The notes beneath the pieces were generated by a model. The model made no database searches and was not told where the DNA came from. It saw nothing but the letters and a program-made list of their open reading frames with translations. A program made the position numbers and the translations under genes. Positions 52,178 through 60,649 of a stretch of DNA of 64,000 bases are shown here, piece after piece. The first letter of the stretch is position 1. Every line of letters starts with the position of its first letter. Source of the stretch: CAYPNF01 sp964411985 (GTDB taxonomy: Bacteria; Verrucomicrobiota; Verrucomicrobiia; Limisphaerales; J093); NCBI GenBank assembly GCA_964411985.1, contig CAYPNF010000016.1, positions 62,001 to 126,000 of the forward strand. Direction: 5' to 3'.

Positions 52178-52618
52178 ATGTCCGAAAACACCCCTAGCCC
52201 ATCGGGAGCTGTTCCGCCGAAGCCGGCGGAGCCCGCGAAGGTTCAACCGAAGAAGGAAACGGTGCGTATTGCGTTGCCGCCGAAGCCGACGGCTGCGCCG
52301 ACGATCAAGATTCCAGTTCCTTCGGCAGTACCTCCGGCTGGGGCAGCTGCGCCCGCCGCCCCCCCTGCAGCGGCGGCTCCGTCAGCCATGCCAGCCCCCC
52401 CCGTCGCGGCTGCGGCTCCGGCGGCTGCGCGCCCTGCGCCGGTCGCATCCGCATCCGCATCCGCGGCCGCACCGTCCACTCCTCGACCCATGGCGTCGGC
52501 GGCTCGGCAAGGGGCGGGAGTCAGTGGTTTGGACAAAGTCCTCGCTATTGTCGCTGCTTTCCTCGGTGTGTTGGCATTGGCCGGTGCGGTGCGGCTGATG
52601 ATGATGTTCCCGAGCTGA
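52178..52618 (+). CDS. Hypothetical Ala/Pro-rich protein with C-terminal membrane helix
   Basis: A 146-aa protein, mainly Ala/Pro with few other residues (about 1-115), ending in a single hydrophobic helix (VLAIVAAFLGVLALAGAVRL). It looks like a tail-anchored or membrane-spanning low-complexity protein. The third-codon GC is high, in line with coding. It precedes trxA by 61 bp. Function unknown. Confidence 0.65.
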   Translation: MSENTPSPSGAVPPKPAEPAKVQPKKETVRIALPPKPTAAPTIKIPVPSAVPPAGAAAPAAPPAAAAPSAMPAPPVAAAAPAAARPAPVASASASAAAPSTPRPMASAARQGAGVSGLDKVLAIVAAFLGVLALAGAVRLMMMFPS

Positions 52619-52679
52619 GGCGTTTGACTCGGCCTCGGGTGCAACTAGTGGCTTTTTAACTGATAGAATCTTACCGAAC

Positions 52680-53015
52680 ATGGCCAATCCCAAGATTGTT
52701 ATTCTGAAAGAGGGTGACTTTGATCAAGAAGTGGCGAAGTCGCCCATCCCGGTTCTAGTGGACTTTTGGGCGGAGTGGTGTGGACCTTGCCGGGCGCTGG
52801 CCCCTTTGTTGGACGAATTGGCCACGGAATACGACGGGCAGGTGAAGATCGCCAAAGTGAATGTCGATGAGAACCAGATGCTCGCCAGCGAGTATCGAGT
52901 CTCTGCCATTCCCACGATGCTGATTTTCAAAGGTGGCCAAGTGCAGGACACCGTGATCGGCATGAAGAGCAAGCGGGAACTGAAGAGCGCTCTCGACCGA
53001 GTCCTGCGCGGGTAA
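52680..53015 (+). CDS. trxA: Thioredoxin
   Basis: A 111-aa protein with the active site WAEWCGPCRALAPLLDEL and the cis-Pro region VSAIPTMLIFKGGQ. It has the normal length for cytoplasmic thioredoxin and no signal peptide. It reduces protein disulfides with thioredoxin reductase, whose gene is not in this window. The next gene (GspF-like) begins 90 bp downstream. Confidence 0.95.
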   Translation: MANPKIVILKEGDFDQEVAKSPIPVLVDFWAEWCGPCRALAPLLDELATEYDGQVKIAKVNVDENQMLASEYRVSAIPTMLIFKGGQVQDTVIGMKSKRELKSALDRVLRG

Positions 53016-53105
53016 GCCGGGCAGGGGAGTCTTGGGTGGGTGCGCCCCAAAGCGCATCCGAATTGCCGGGAGTCAGGGCGTTGGCCTTTGTCCAATTGGG
53101 AAGAT

Positions 53106-54104
53106 ATGCCCTTGATTGTCCTGCCCCGCCAATTACACCGGTTTTCGGAATTTTACCATCAGTTTGGGTCCATGCTCGGGGCCGGCATGGGGGTGCTGCA
53201 GGCCTTGGACCAGCTCAGCAAGAACCCACCTTCGCGCTCCTTTCGTCCCCGTTTGGTTGCGGTGAAGGAGGATCTGGATCAGGGTAGCACTTTCACGGAG
53301 GCATTGCGTCGGCGTGGGGATTGGCTGCCATCCTTTGATTTGGCGTTATTGGAGGCGGGGGAGCGAAGTGGGCGGGTCGATGCCTGTTGTCATCTGTTGG
53401 CCGAGTACTATCGTGAGCGTGCGCAGATGATGAGGAAGGTCGCGTCGGATTTGGCGTATCCCTTCTTTCTGGTGCATGCGGCGGTTTTTCTCTTTCCCTT
53501 TCCTGCGCTGTTTGTGAGTGGGGACATATTGGGATACTTGACCCAAGCGCTCGGGATTCTGCTGCCCCTGTATGGCGCTGTCGCCCTGCTCGTGTACGCT
53601 TGCCAGGGGCGGCATGGAGAGTGGTGGAGGTCCACTCTGGAGCAGATCTTTGGCATGATACCCGTGTTGGGTCCGGCCCGGAGATCCTTGGCCATCGCGA
53701 GACTCTCAGCGGCGCTCGAGGCCTTGGTGAATGCGGGGGTCTCCATTCTCAACGCCTGGGAACTGGCAGGCACGGCCAGCGGCTCGCCAGCCTTGCGACG
53801 GGAGATCCTCCGGTGGCGTCCGCGACTCGAATCGGGGGAAACACCCGCGGAGATCTTGCGGACCTCGAGCTCGTTTCCGGAGATCTTCTCCAACCTGTAT
53901 GCGACTGCGGAGGTAACCGGGACTGTGGATACCACCCTCAAGCGTTTGTTTCACTACTATCAGGACGAGGCTACGGTGAAGATGCGGGCTCTGGCTGAAT
54001 GGACGCCGCGGCTGATCTACATTGGGATCATGCTGATCATCGCGGCGCGAATCCTGAGTTTCTACACCGGCTATTTCAATCAGATCGAAAAGCTCACGGA
54101 GTAG
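53106..54104 (+). CDS. Type II secretion/type IV pilus F-type inner-membrane protein (GspF/PilC-like)
   Basis: The product is 332 aa from the ATG at 53106 with a GGGAAG ribosome-binding site; a longer frame is open upstream but unlike the family. Two T2SSF domains are seen: the first with FYHQFGSMLGAGMGVLQALD and ALLEAGERSGRVDACCHLLA, the second with LSAALEALVNAGVSILNAWE and ATAEVTGTVDTTLKRLFHYY. There are three membrane helices, at about 120-145, 148-175 and 300-325. No other secretion or pilus genes are next to it, so it is an orphan; its partners must be elsewhere. It ends directly at a REP-like array. Confidence 0.85.
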   Translation: MPLIVLPRQLHRFSEFYHQFGSMLGAGMGVLQALDQLSKNPPSRSFRPRLVAVKEDLDQGSTFTEALRRRGDWLPSFDLALLEAGERSGRVDACCHLLAEYYRERAQMMRKVASDLAYPFFLVHAAVFLFPFPALFVSGDILGYLTQALGILLPLYGAVALLVYACQGRHGEWWRSTLEQIFGMIPVLGPARRSLAIARLSAALEALVNAGVSILNAWELAGTASGSPALRREILRWRPRLESGETPAEILRTSSSFPEIFSNLYATAEVTGTVDTTLKRLFHYYQDEATVKMRALAEWTPRLIYIGIMLIIAARILSFYTGYFNQIEKLTE

Positions 54105-54107
54105 TCA

Positions 54108-54380
54108 GCGCGGTCTGCCGTCCACGACTACCAGGATTTGGGTGGGTAGCCGCCTTCGGAAGAAGGCGCTGGAAAGCTTCACGAAGGACGGTGAGGGTCT
54201 GGACGCGGAGCCGGTGGGGAAGGGGAGTAGTCAGCGCGGTCTGCCGACCACGGCTACTAGATTTGGGTGGGTAGCCGCCTTCGGAAGAAGGCGCTGGACA
54301 GCTTTGCGAAGGATGGCGAGTGCGCAGGGGAGCCAGTGGGGAAGGGGAATAGTCAGCGCGGTCTGCCGACCACGACTACA
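54108..54380. repeat. Tandem REP-like repeat array, locus 2
   Basis: Units start at 54108, 54234 and 54356 (periods 126 and 122 bp), each beginning GCGCGGTCTGCCG and, in the first two, containing the palindrome TAGCCGCCTTCGGAAGAAGG; the third copy is truncated. They match the units at 50432-50616. The array begins 3 bp after the stop of the GspF-like gene. Confidence 0.85.
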
Positions 54381-54482
54381 GAAGATGGCGATCTCGAAAT
54401 GAAAGATAGGTGGCCGAGAGTTCCGATCCAGTGTTTCGAACTTTCACTCGACACCCAATTCCCCGGTTCTAGGCTTGAGCGT

Positions 54483-55829
54483 ATGCGTGTTCTCTCTCGC
54501 CTCTGCCTCGGGCTTACTTGCTTCGGTTTTCACGGCCAAGGCGGCCAGCCGGCGCTTCCGGAACCGAAGATGACGTTCCTGGACAACGGCGAAGTCCGCG
54601 TTGGGATGGATCTGAACTTGGGCGGTGCCGTGACATTCCTTTCTTCCAAGGATCATCCCGGCAATATCATCAACAGCGCCGATCTGGGCAGGCAAATTCA
54701 GATGTCCCACTACTCGGGACCCTGGCCCTATGAGGCCGGAGGCAAGAAGCCAAGTCCGACTTGGGCAGGGCTTGGGTGGAATCCGATTCAGACGGGCGAC
54801 TGCTACATGAACCCCTCCAAGACCGTCGAGCACCGGAACGATGGCAAGGAGCTGTACGTGAAATGTATTCCCATGCAATGGCCGCTCGAGAATATTCCGG
54901 GGGAGTGCACATTTGAAACCTGGACGACGCTGGAAGGCCCGGTGATTCACATGCGTTACCGCTGCACCAATCAGCGCTCAGACAAGACGGTTTATCGTCC
55001 TTGCTCCCAGGAGTTGCCCGCAGTGTACACGATCTCCACCCTTTGGCGCCTGATGTCGTACACGGGTGACCGGCCCTTCACGGAAGACAAGCTCACCCAT
55101 GTTCAAAACGATTGGAGGAAGCCCTGGCCCTGGACACGTTTTGTCGGCACCGAACGGTGGGCGGCCCTGGTCAACGAGGATGGCTGGGGATTGGGGGTCT
55201 TCAAGGAGGACGGCGGCGAATTTCACGGGGGCATTCACGGAGATGCCCGCTCCGCAGATCCCAAGCACGGATCGACCGCGTATGTCGCTCCCATTCACGC
55301 TGAGAACTTTGATCACAACATCGTGTACGAACACCGCACGGAGTATGTGGTGGGCAAGCTGACGGACATCCGCAAACGATTCAATGCCATGGCCACCAAA
55401 ACGCCGCCTGTCTGGCGCTTTGTTTCGGACCGGCAACATTGGACGTTACGGGATGCCACCGATCAGGGTTTTCCCATGAACGGCCAATGGACGATCCAAC
55501 TCGGCGCCAAGCTGCCCCATCTGGAGAGCCCGGTGCAATGTTGGCGAGCCGAGGCTGCGCCGATTCTGGAGTTGGAGATTGCTTACACGGGGAAAGCCAC
55601 CACCGCGCGGGTGTTTTGGAAACGTCTCGACGACGAACAGGGTGACAACAAGAAAAGCCTCTCCCTGAGCTTGACCCCTGATGGTCAGTTCCACACCTAT
55701 CAACTCGATCTGACGACTTCCAGGGAATACCGAGATCTCATCATAGGCCTAGCGATCGAACCCGTGTCCGAGCCGCGTCCAGGGGAATCGATCGCGCTGA
55801 AGTCGATCACCCTTCGGAAAGAGAAGTGA
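54483..55829 (+). CDS. Secreted protein of unknown function, all-beta
   Basis: The product is 448 aa from the ATG at 54483, which gives a good signal peptide (VLSRLCLGLTCFGFHGQGG). An open frame extends upstream through the REP-like array but that part is repeat DNA. The mature protein is rich in beta strands with many aromatic residues (NGEVRVGMDLNLGGAVTFLS, GPWPYEAGGKKPSPTWAGLG). A superfamily of galactose-mutarotase-like folds is possible but not proven; no known catalytic motif was recognised. Similar secreted proteins are common in this phylum. Function unknown. Confidence 0.75.
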   Translation: MRVLSRLCLGLTCFGFHGQGGQPALPEPKMTFLDNGEVRVGMDLNLGGAVTFLSSKDHPGNIINSADLGRQIQMSHYSGPWPYEAGGKKPSPTWAGLGWNPIQTGDCYMNPSKTVEHRNDGKELYVKCIPMQWPLENIPGECTFETWTTLEGPVIHMRYRCTNQRSDKTVYRPCSQELPAVYTISTLWRLMSYTGDRPFTEDKLTHVQNDWRKPWPWTRFVGTERWAALVNEDGWGLGVFKEDGGEFHGGIHGDARSADPKHGSTAYVAPIHAENFDHNIVYEHRTEYVVGKLTDIRKRFNAMATKTPPVWRFVSDRQHWTLRDATDQGFPMNGQWTIQLGAKLPHLESPVQCWRAEAAPILELEIAYTGKATTARVFWKRLDDEQGDNKKSLSLSLTPDGQFHTYQLDLTTSREYRDLIIGLAIEPVSEPRPGESIALKSITLRKEK

Positions 55830-55865
55830 TCGAGCTCGGGGCCGCATCAGAAGCGGCTGGGCCTA

Positions 55866-56052
55866 CTCGTGCCAGGTGCGGGGCTTCGGTTTGGACCCAG
55901 TCGGCTGAGCAGGCGTTTGCTGCAAGAGCCAATAGAGCCCTTCCAGATTATCGCGAAGGCGGCCCTCAGCATCTTCGTCCGTAGGGTTGAGGATCACCAA
56001 GCCAGCAGGGCACGTGGTGGCGTTTGAGTGCGTCCATTTCCGCATCAGTATG
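55866..56052 (-). pseudogene. Truncated duplicate of the neighbouring sugar isomerase-like gene
   Basis: This segment is a diverged copy of two pieces of the gene at 57829-58827. The 3' part matches the C-terminal 45 codons (DEDAEGRLRDNLEGLYWLLQ versus DEDAEGRLRDNLEGLDWLLQ). It is joined directly to a part of the sequence coding for MEALKRHHVR, with about 0.5 kb deleted between and a one-base shift. It is therefore a decayed duplicate, not a small gene. Confidence 0.85.
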
Positions 56053-56766
56053 GGGCCCTATTGGACGGGTAAGTTCAAAAAATCCCTTCACGCCTACACC
56101 AATTTACTCTCCCCAAAGGGCTCAGAAGAGTAGCCCCCGACCTCCTCACCTCCACTCCGCCTACCCGACCTTGGCTACCGTCACGGGCCCCGGAACTTCT
56201 CGGGGCTTTCGCGTGGGGCTTGGGAGCTCATGCCACCCACCCGGAGTTTCGCCACGACCTGTACCTCAGGGGAACTGGGGTAACAGAAAGAAAGTGAAAG
56301 ATAATGTCTGTATCGAAAAACAATTACGTCGTCGAACGACCAGAGACCACACGTGGTCTTTCTCTGAATCCCGCCCACTGGGACTGCGAGGCCCTCACCC
56401 GTCGTATCCAAGACACCTCTTGGTGCGATTACTCACAACGATCTGTGGAAACCGATAGGTGCCTTTTCCTGCTGACGATGGCTAATAAGGCCACAACACT
56501 TTCCGCCACGATTTGTTACCCTCAGGGAGGTTCAGCTTAATCCCGGCTGCTCAAGAACTGCCTTTTCCGGACGAACTGCGGCCGTTCGATAAGGTCGAAA
56601 ACGGGCAAACGGGAGCGGGACGAGGTAGGGATACACCCCATAGCACGCTGCCAGCCAATGGCATAATGTCCCTTCGTAATTACGGAAAGAGCAGACTGAG
56701 AAACATGGTATCGAGATTCCGAGAACACAAAAGAAAGCACACAAAAGAAAGTTGAAAGACGCCAAA
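56053..56766. other. Gene-free region, nothing recognised
   Basis: About 700 bp between the pseudogene and the VPDSG-CTERM gene. No convincing open frame, tRNA or terminator was recognised. A short GC-rich stem (CCCCGG..CTCGGGG near 56190-56206) is present. The right half carries the likely leader and promoter of the downstream gene, but no clear hexamers could be fixed. Confidence 0.4.
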
Positions 56767-57321
56767 ATGAAAACAACCTTGCTGAGATTAGGAATGGTGG
56801 CGGTGGCAGTAGCCATCTGCCAGGTGGCGAGCGCGGTGCCTCTGACTATAGCCGACGCTTTGGGGAGCTTTAATGTAGGCACTCCGGCCAGTGCAGCCGA
56901 TGACATGGCCGCAGTTAATGTCTTGGTGGGCATGGCAAATAACGGGACCCCTCCCCCGAGTGGTACAGCGACCTATGTATTGAACTCATACCCGGAGATT
57001 CCTTATCCGTTGGCAGCCGACCCCAACCAACAAGGTGGCGGGTCCACGGTTAGGAATGCGACAGGATATGAGTGGCTGGTCGCGAAGTACGAAAACGGAG
57101 CTTCCTGGGTTTGGTACCTCGCAGGCATCAACGCGGCCGAATATAATTTGCCCGCGTGGAGTGCCGATGGTTTACGCCCCAAAACACCCAACCAGCATAC
57201 CTTGTTTAATGGCCAGAATGGCCCGAGCCAAAACGTTCCGGACGCCGGCTCGACGTCGATGCTGCTCGCCATGGCTCTGACGGGGCTGGGATTTGCCTCC
57301 CGGAAATTCCAAGCCAAGTAA
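56767..57321 (+). CDS. Secreted protein with VPDSG-CTERM sorting tail
   Basis: The product is 184 aa from the ATG at 56767 (a TTG 15 bp earlier is possible). It has a signal peptide (LLRLGMVAVAVAICQVASA) and a C-terminal sorting motif VPDAGSTSMLLAMALTGLGF ending in RKFQAK, which matches the VPDSG-CTERM pattern well. The middle domain is small, aromatic-rich (YEWLVAKYENGASWVWYLAG) and unidentified. A terminator lies 128 bp after the stop. The protein is probably exported and processed by an exosortase; none is in the window. Confidence 0.8.
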   Translation: MKTTLLRLGMVAVAVAICQVASAVPLTIADALGSFNVGTPASAADDMAAVNVLVGMANNGTPPPSGTATYVLNSYPEIPYPLAADPNQQGGGSTVRNATGYEWLVAKYENGASWVWYLAGINAAEYNLPAWSADGLRPKTPNQHTLFNGQNGPSQNVPDAGSTSMLLAMALTGLGFASRKFQAK

Positions 57322-57448
57322 GCGATCATCGTTGAACGAGCTTAGCAGGATCAGGGAGGCTGAAGGGTCGTTGTTACCGAATAGATACGAGAGGGAAACA
57401 GGAGCCGACCCTCGGAGATGCTGAAAGCTGGGTTGCTGTAGAATGGAC

Positions 57449-57480
57449 CCCCGTGAAGGCTTGCCTCGCGGGGTTTTCTT
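57449..57480 (+). terminator. Intrinsic terminator
   Basis: CCCCG and CGGGG (57449-57453, 57469-57473), with an inner GGC/GCC pair, form a stem followed by TTTTCTTT. It ends the transcript of the VPDSG-CTERM gene at 56767-57321. Confidence 0.65.
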
Positions 57481-57498
57481 TGCTGCTTCGTACACAAA

Positions 57499-57806
57499 GG
57501 GGATCAGGTCCATATAGTTGATGTATCAGAAAGGAGCACTCAGGATAGGAGACTAGGGCTAGACCGTTACGAGTTTTGATTGCTGGGGGATGGCACCACG
57601 TGATTAGCCGGGGAAACGGGCGGGCGGACCTGTTCCTGAACAACGACGACCGGCGAGGCTCTATGGGTATCGGAAATCCCCCGGGCTCAAGTATCTGGCG
57701 GTGGCGCAGGGGGTGCGGAGGTTCCAGCGAGGGCTTTCAACCGATTCGCGCAAGCAGCACTTGGTCAAATGGCTGAGATCCTATGTATCGTCAATATAGA
57801 TCTGAA
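57499..57806 (+). mobile_element. Internally deleted REP-associated transposase (RAYT/Y1-type) element, copy 1
   Basis: The segment begins GGGGATCAGGTCCATATAG and ends near ATATAGATCTGA, diverged forms of the inverted termini seen intact at 60379-60641. Inside, one frame reads GGWHHVISRGNGRADLFLNN, the start of Y1/RAYT transposases. A second, shifted frame reads VAQGVRRFQRGLSTDSRK, a transposase-tail-like part ending at a stop in the terminal repeat. The catalytic middle is missing, so it is a non-autonomous remnant. Confidence 0.75.
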
Positions 57807-57828
57807 GGAGTCTTATACATCTGTGAAT

Positions 57829-58827
57829 TCACTCGCGCCAGGTCCGGGGCGTTGGCTTGGGCTGGCTGGGTTGACCGGGCCCCTGCTGCAAGAGCCAGTC
57901 GAGCCCTTCCAGATTGTCGCGGAGGCGACCTTCAGCATCTTCGTCCGTGTGGTTCAGGATACCGATTGGGCCCTGCCAGCCGCTTTCGCGGATAACCTTG
58001 AGGAGTTGCAGGTCCAGGTCACCCTGTGCCAGCGGCAGAATCTTCTTTCCAGCACGCTCGCCATCGCGCGTCATGCCGTTGAGGTTCAGAGCGAGGAGAT
58101 GAGGTTTCATCTTCTGCAGCAGGGCGGGAAAGCGGTCGAGATGCTCGTGTCCGTGGTGAAGGTTGTAGACGATACCGACATTCGTGACTCCGGTCGTACG
58201 AAGTTGGGTGATGACGGCGAGTTGGTTCTCCGGCTCACCAAACCAGGCCCCATGGTTGTAGAGGGCCACGGAGCCGTGAAGCGTGGACGCCGCTTCGGCG
58301 ATGGGGCGGATGCGCTCAGTTTCGGCTTGCACGCGCGCCTTCTGCTCTTCCGGAGTGCGGGTCGGTTCGCCGCCGCCAGTCACCCAGAGCTGGACATCGC
58401 GGATAGAATGGCGCTTCAACACGTCGAGGATCAGGCGTGCCTCGTCATTGAGCGTGGTCGGAAACCACCAAGCCAACAGGCGCACGTGGTGGCGTTTGAG
58501 CGCCTCCATCTCTGCATCAAAGGTGGGGATGTGTTCCGCACGGTAGTCATACGCCAGCATCGTGAAACCAAGCTTCTCCAGCATCGCGGCGCGCTCTTCG
58601 GGCCCGCGCTTCTTGGCGTCGAACGGAACGATGCACCAGGCACAAAGGTTGGTGCGGGCGAAAAGTCGGGCGGAAGAAGGCGAGAGGACGGGTTCGGCGG
58701 CGAGCGCGGGGGTCACTGCGATTCGGGCCATGATGATGAAGGAGAGGAGGAAGCCTGGAATGCAGTGGGCCGATCCCTTGCTCGTGCGTGCTCGGCTATG
58801 CGTGGTGGTAATCAGGTGGCGGGTCAC
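57829..58827 (-). CDS. Exported sugar phosphate isomerase/epimerase-like TIM-barrel protein
   Basis: A 332-aa protein of xylose-isomerase-like/AP-endonuclease-2 superfamily style. The hydrophobic stretch IPGFLLSFIIMARIAVTPAL ending in ALA-A near residue 44 looks like a signal peptide. The barrel shows EKLGFTMLAYDYRAEHIP, MEALKRHHVRLLAWWF, VALYNHGAWFGEPENQLAV, VGIVYNLHHGHEHLDRFPAL and HLLALNLNGM, with His/Glu residues placed as in metal-binding TIM barrels. Probably acts on a sugar or inositol derivative outside the cytoplasm; substrate unknown. A truncated duplicate lies 1.8 kb to the left. Confidence 0.85.
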   Translation of the reverse strand: MTRHLITTTHSRARTSKGSAHCIPGFLLSFIIMARIAVTPALAAEPVLSPSSARLFARTNLCAWCIVPFDAKKRGPEERAAMLEKLGFTMLAYDYRAEHIPTFDAEMEALKRHHVRLLAWWFPTTLNDEARLILDVLKRHSIRDVQLWVTGGGEPTRTPEEQKARVQAETERIRPIAEAASTLHGSVALYNHGAWFGEPENQLAVITQLRTTGVTNVGIVYNLHHGHEHLDRFPALLQKMKPHLLALNLNGMTRDGERAGKKILPLAQGDLDLQLLKVIRESGWQGPIGILNHTDEDAEGRLRDNLEGLDWLLQQGPGQPSQPKPTPRTWRE

Positions 58828-58923
58828 AGGGGAATCATCTCATCGCAGCATCGCTCTGTCTAGTGCAGCTCTAAACTGGTGGAACCGTTACTTTAAGGGA
58901 CGACTCCAAAGACTCGGTTGAGA

Positions 58924-59006
58924 CAGGATGAACCGGATGGACAGGATGGGATTGCATTGTTTTTTGGCGTTGTTTGCTTTTGATCCTGTGCATCCGGTTC
59001 ATCCTG
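58924..59006. repeat. 24-bp inverted repeat
   Basis: CAGGATGAACCGGATGGACA at 58924 and following, and its reverse complement at 58983-59006, match over 24 bp with one mismatch and 35 bp between. It lies between divergent genes. The T-rich spacer has no terminator form. It looks like a dispersed palindromic element; a similar GACAGGATGGGATT piece occurs near 9559. Confidence 0.65.
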
Positions 59007-59106
59007 GCAGAACCCCCGTTTAGGGCATGCTTATTTTGGGGGAACTGTGCCTGCGGCCAAAATCAGATTGCATTTGCCGCGAGCTGAAATCAGGCTCCTG
59101 CTGCAA

Positions 59107-60297
59107 ATGCAAGCAGCTACCCACTGGGCGTTTTCTAGTTTGCCAAAGCGATTACGCAGGGCTGGCGTGGGTTGGGTTCGCCGGGCGAGCGCTTGCATGG
59201 TGATCGGCACCATGGTCGCAGCGGCGCAAACACCGCCGCGGGTGACCAAACACGTTACGGTCTTTCAGGAATCGGGTCGCTTCGCCGGTTGGCCGGCCAA
59301 TCATGGCGCTTGGTCGTGGGGGGATGAAATCCTCGTGGCGTTCGAGGTTGGTTACTTCCATCGAATCAGCAAAGACGAACACGCGATTGATTACAACCGG
59401 CCCGCAGAGCACGTCCTGGCCCGAAGTCGGGATGGTGGGGAAACCTGGAGAATTGAAAAGCCGGAAGGTCTCCGTCCGCCACCGGGTGAATTCGTTGCTG
59501 GCGTGCCAACCGGCAGCGATGGCAAGGCTCTGTCGGACTGCCCGGGTGGAATTGATTTCAGTGACCCGGGTTTCATCCTTTCCGCGCGCATGACGAGCGT
59601 GGACGCAGGGCAATCCCGGTTCTATACCTCGCTGGATCGCGGACAGCATTGGGACGGGCCATTCAAGCTGCCTCACTTCGGCCAACCCGGCATCGCCGCG
59701 CGCACGGATTACCTGATCAACGGGCCGCACGATCTCACGATGTTTTTAACCGCCGCGAAACGGAACCGACTCGAAGGCCGCGTCATTTGCGTACGAACCC
59801 GCGACGGGGCGAAGACCTGGGACTTTGAGGCTTTCGTTTGTCCCGAGCCAAGGGGGAAAAGGAATTACGCGATCATGCCTTCGTCCGTGCGGCTGGCCGA
59901 CGGCACGATCCTCACCGCCATTCGCTGCAATCACCACAACGACCTTTACGCTTCCCGGGATGATGGCAAGAGCTGGAAGTTCTTGAGTCGTCCGGTTCCC
60001 AAGGTGGAGAATCCGCCCAGCTTGATCCAGTTGAAGGATGGCCGGTTGGCCATTACATACGGTCACCGCTCCAAACCTTTCGGCATCCGCGCGCGCTTGA
60101 GCGGGGACCAAGGAAAAACCTGGAGCAAGGAAGTCGTGTTGCGAGCCGATGGCGGCTGCTGGGATCTCGGCTATACGCGGACGGTGCAGCGCCCGGACGG
60201 GAAATTGGTGACCGTTTACTATTACAACGAGAACGAGAATCGTGAGCGGTTTATCGGCGCCACGATCTGGGATGCAGGAGATGTAATGTCCGAGTGA
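59107..60297 (+). CDS. BNR/Asp-box sialidase-like exported protein
   Basis: The product is 396 aa if started at the ATG at 59107 (alternatives: a GTG at 59047 or an ATG at 59197). A signal-like hydrophobic segment lies near residues 30-40 (CMVIGTMVAAAQ). Asp-box motifs typical of the sialidase propeller are present: RSRDGGETWRIEK, TSLDRGQHWDGPF, TRDGAKTWDFE, SRDDGKSWKFLS and SGDQGKTWSKEV, five in all. Other sialidase-fold members are glycoside hydrolases, but no complete active-site Arg triad could be confirmed here, so it may be non-enzymatic or a different glycan-acting protein. It lies between an inverted repeat and a RAYT remnant. Confidence 0.85.
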   Translation: MQAATHWAFSSLPKRLRRAGVGWVRRASACMVIGTMVAAAQTPPRVTKHVTVFQESGRFAGWPANHGAWSWGDEILVAFEVGYFHRISKDEHAIDYNRPAEHVLARSRDGGETWRIEKPEGLRPPPGEFVAGVPTGSDGKALSDCPGGIDFSDPGFILSARMTSVDAGQSRFYTSLDRGQHWDGPFKLPHFGQPGIAARTDYLINGPHDLTMFLTAAKRNRLEGRVICVRTRDGAKTWDFEAFVCPEPRGKRNYAIMPSSVRLADGTILTAIRCNHHNDLYASRDDGKSWKFLSRPVPKVENPPSLIQLKDGRLAITYGHRSKPFGIRARLSGDQGKTWSKEVVLRADGGCWDLGYTRTVQRPDGKLVTVYYYNENENRERFIGATIWDAGDVMSE

Positions 60298-60378
60298 CCC
60301 GAGTGCGTGTGGGTGAGCACTACCAAAGAGCAGGCATTGGGGTCCCACCATTATACTATTGCTATTGACTAAGGATTA

Positions 60379-60641
60379 CAATGGGGTCAGGTCCATATAG
60401 TTGACATAAGCGGCAAGAGAGGTGACGATCGCAAGATATGGCCAGGCCGTTACGAGTTTGGATTGCTCAGGGATGGTACCACGTGATGGGCGGGGAAACC
60501 GGAGAGCGGAGCTGTCTTCTTGAGACGGTGGCGCAGGGGGCTCGGAGGTTCGAGCGAGGGCCTTCACACCGCTCCGCGCAAGCTGTGTGCGATCAAACGG
60601 CTAAGATCCTATATGTAGCTAATATAGATCTGACCCCATTG
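60379..60641 (+). mobile_element. Internally deleted REP-associated transposase (RAYT/Y1-type) element, copy 2
   Basis: The 263-bp element has perfect 12-bp inverted termini, CAATGGGGTCAG (60379-60390) and CTGACCCCATTG (60630-60641). Inside, the frame reads ARPLRVWIAQGWYHVMGG, the usual start of a Y1 transposase, then directly VAQGARRFERGPSHRSAQA, the tail part seen also in copy 1. The catalytic core with its His motif and Tyr is absent. Confidence 0.8.
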
Positions 60642-60649
60642 CCTTTCGA

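Noticed and set aside
50432..54380. CRISPR array
   Set aside because: Units are ~123 bp with long conserved palindromes and few copies, not short repeats with unique spacers; no cas genes.
54267..54482. In-frame N-terminal extension of the secreted protein at 54483
   Set aside because: It is translated repeat DNA from the REP-like array; the ATG at 54483 gives a good signal peptide.
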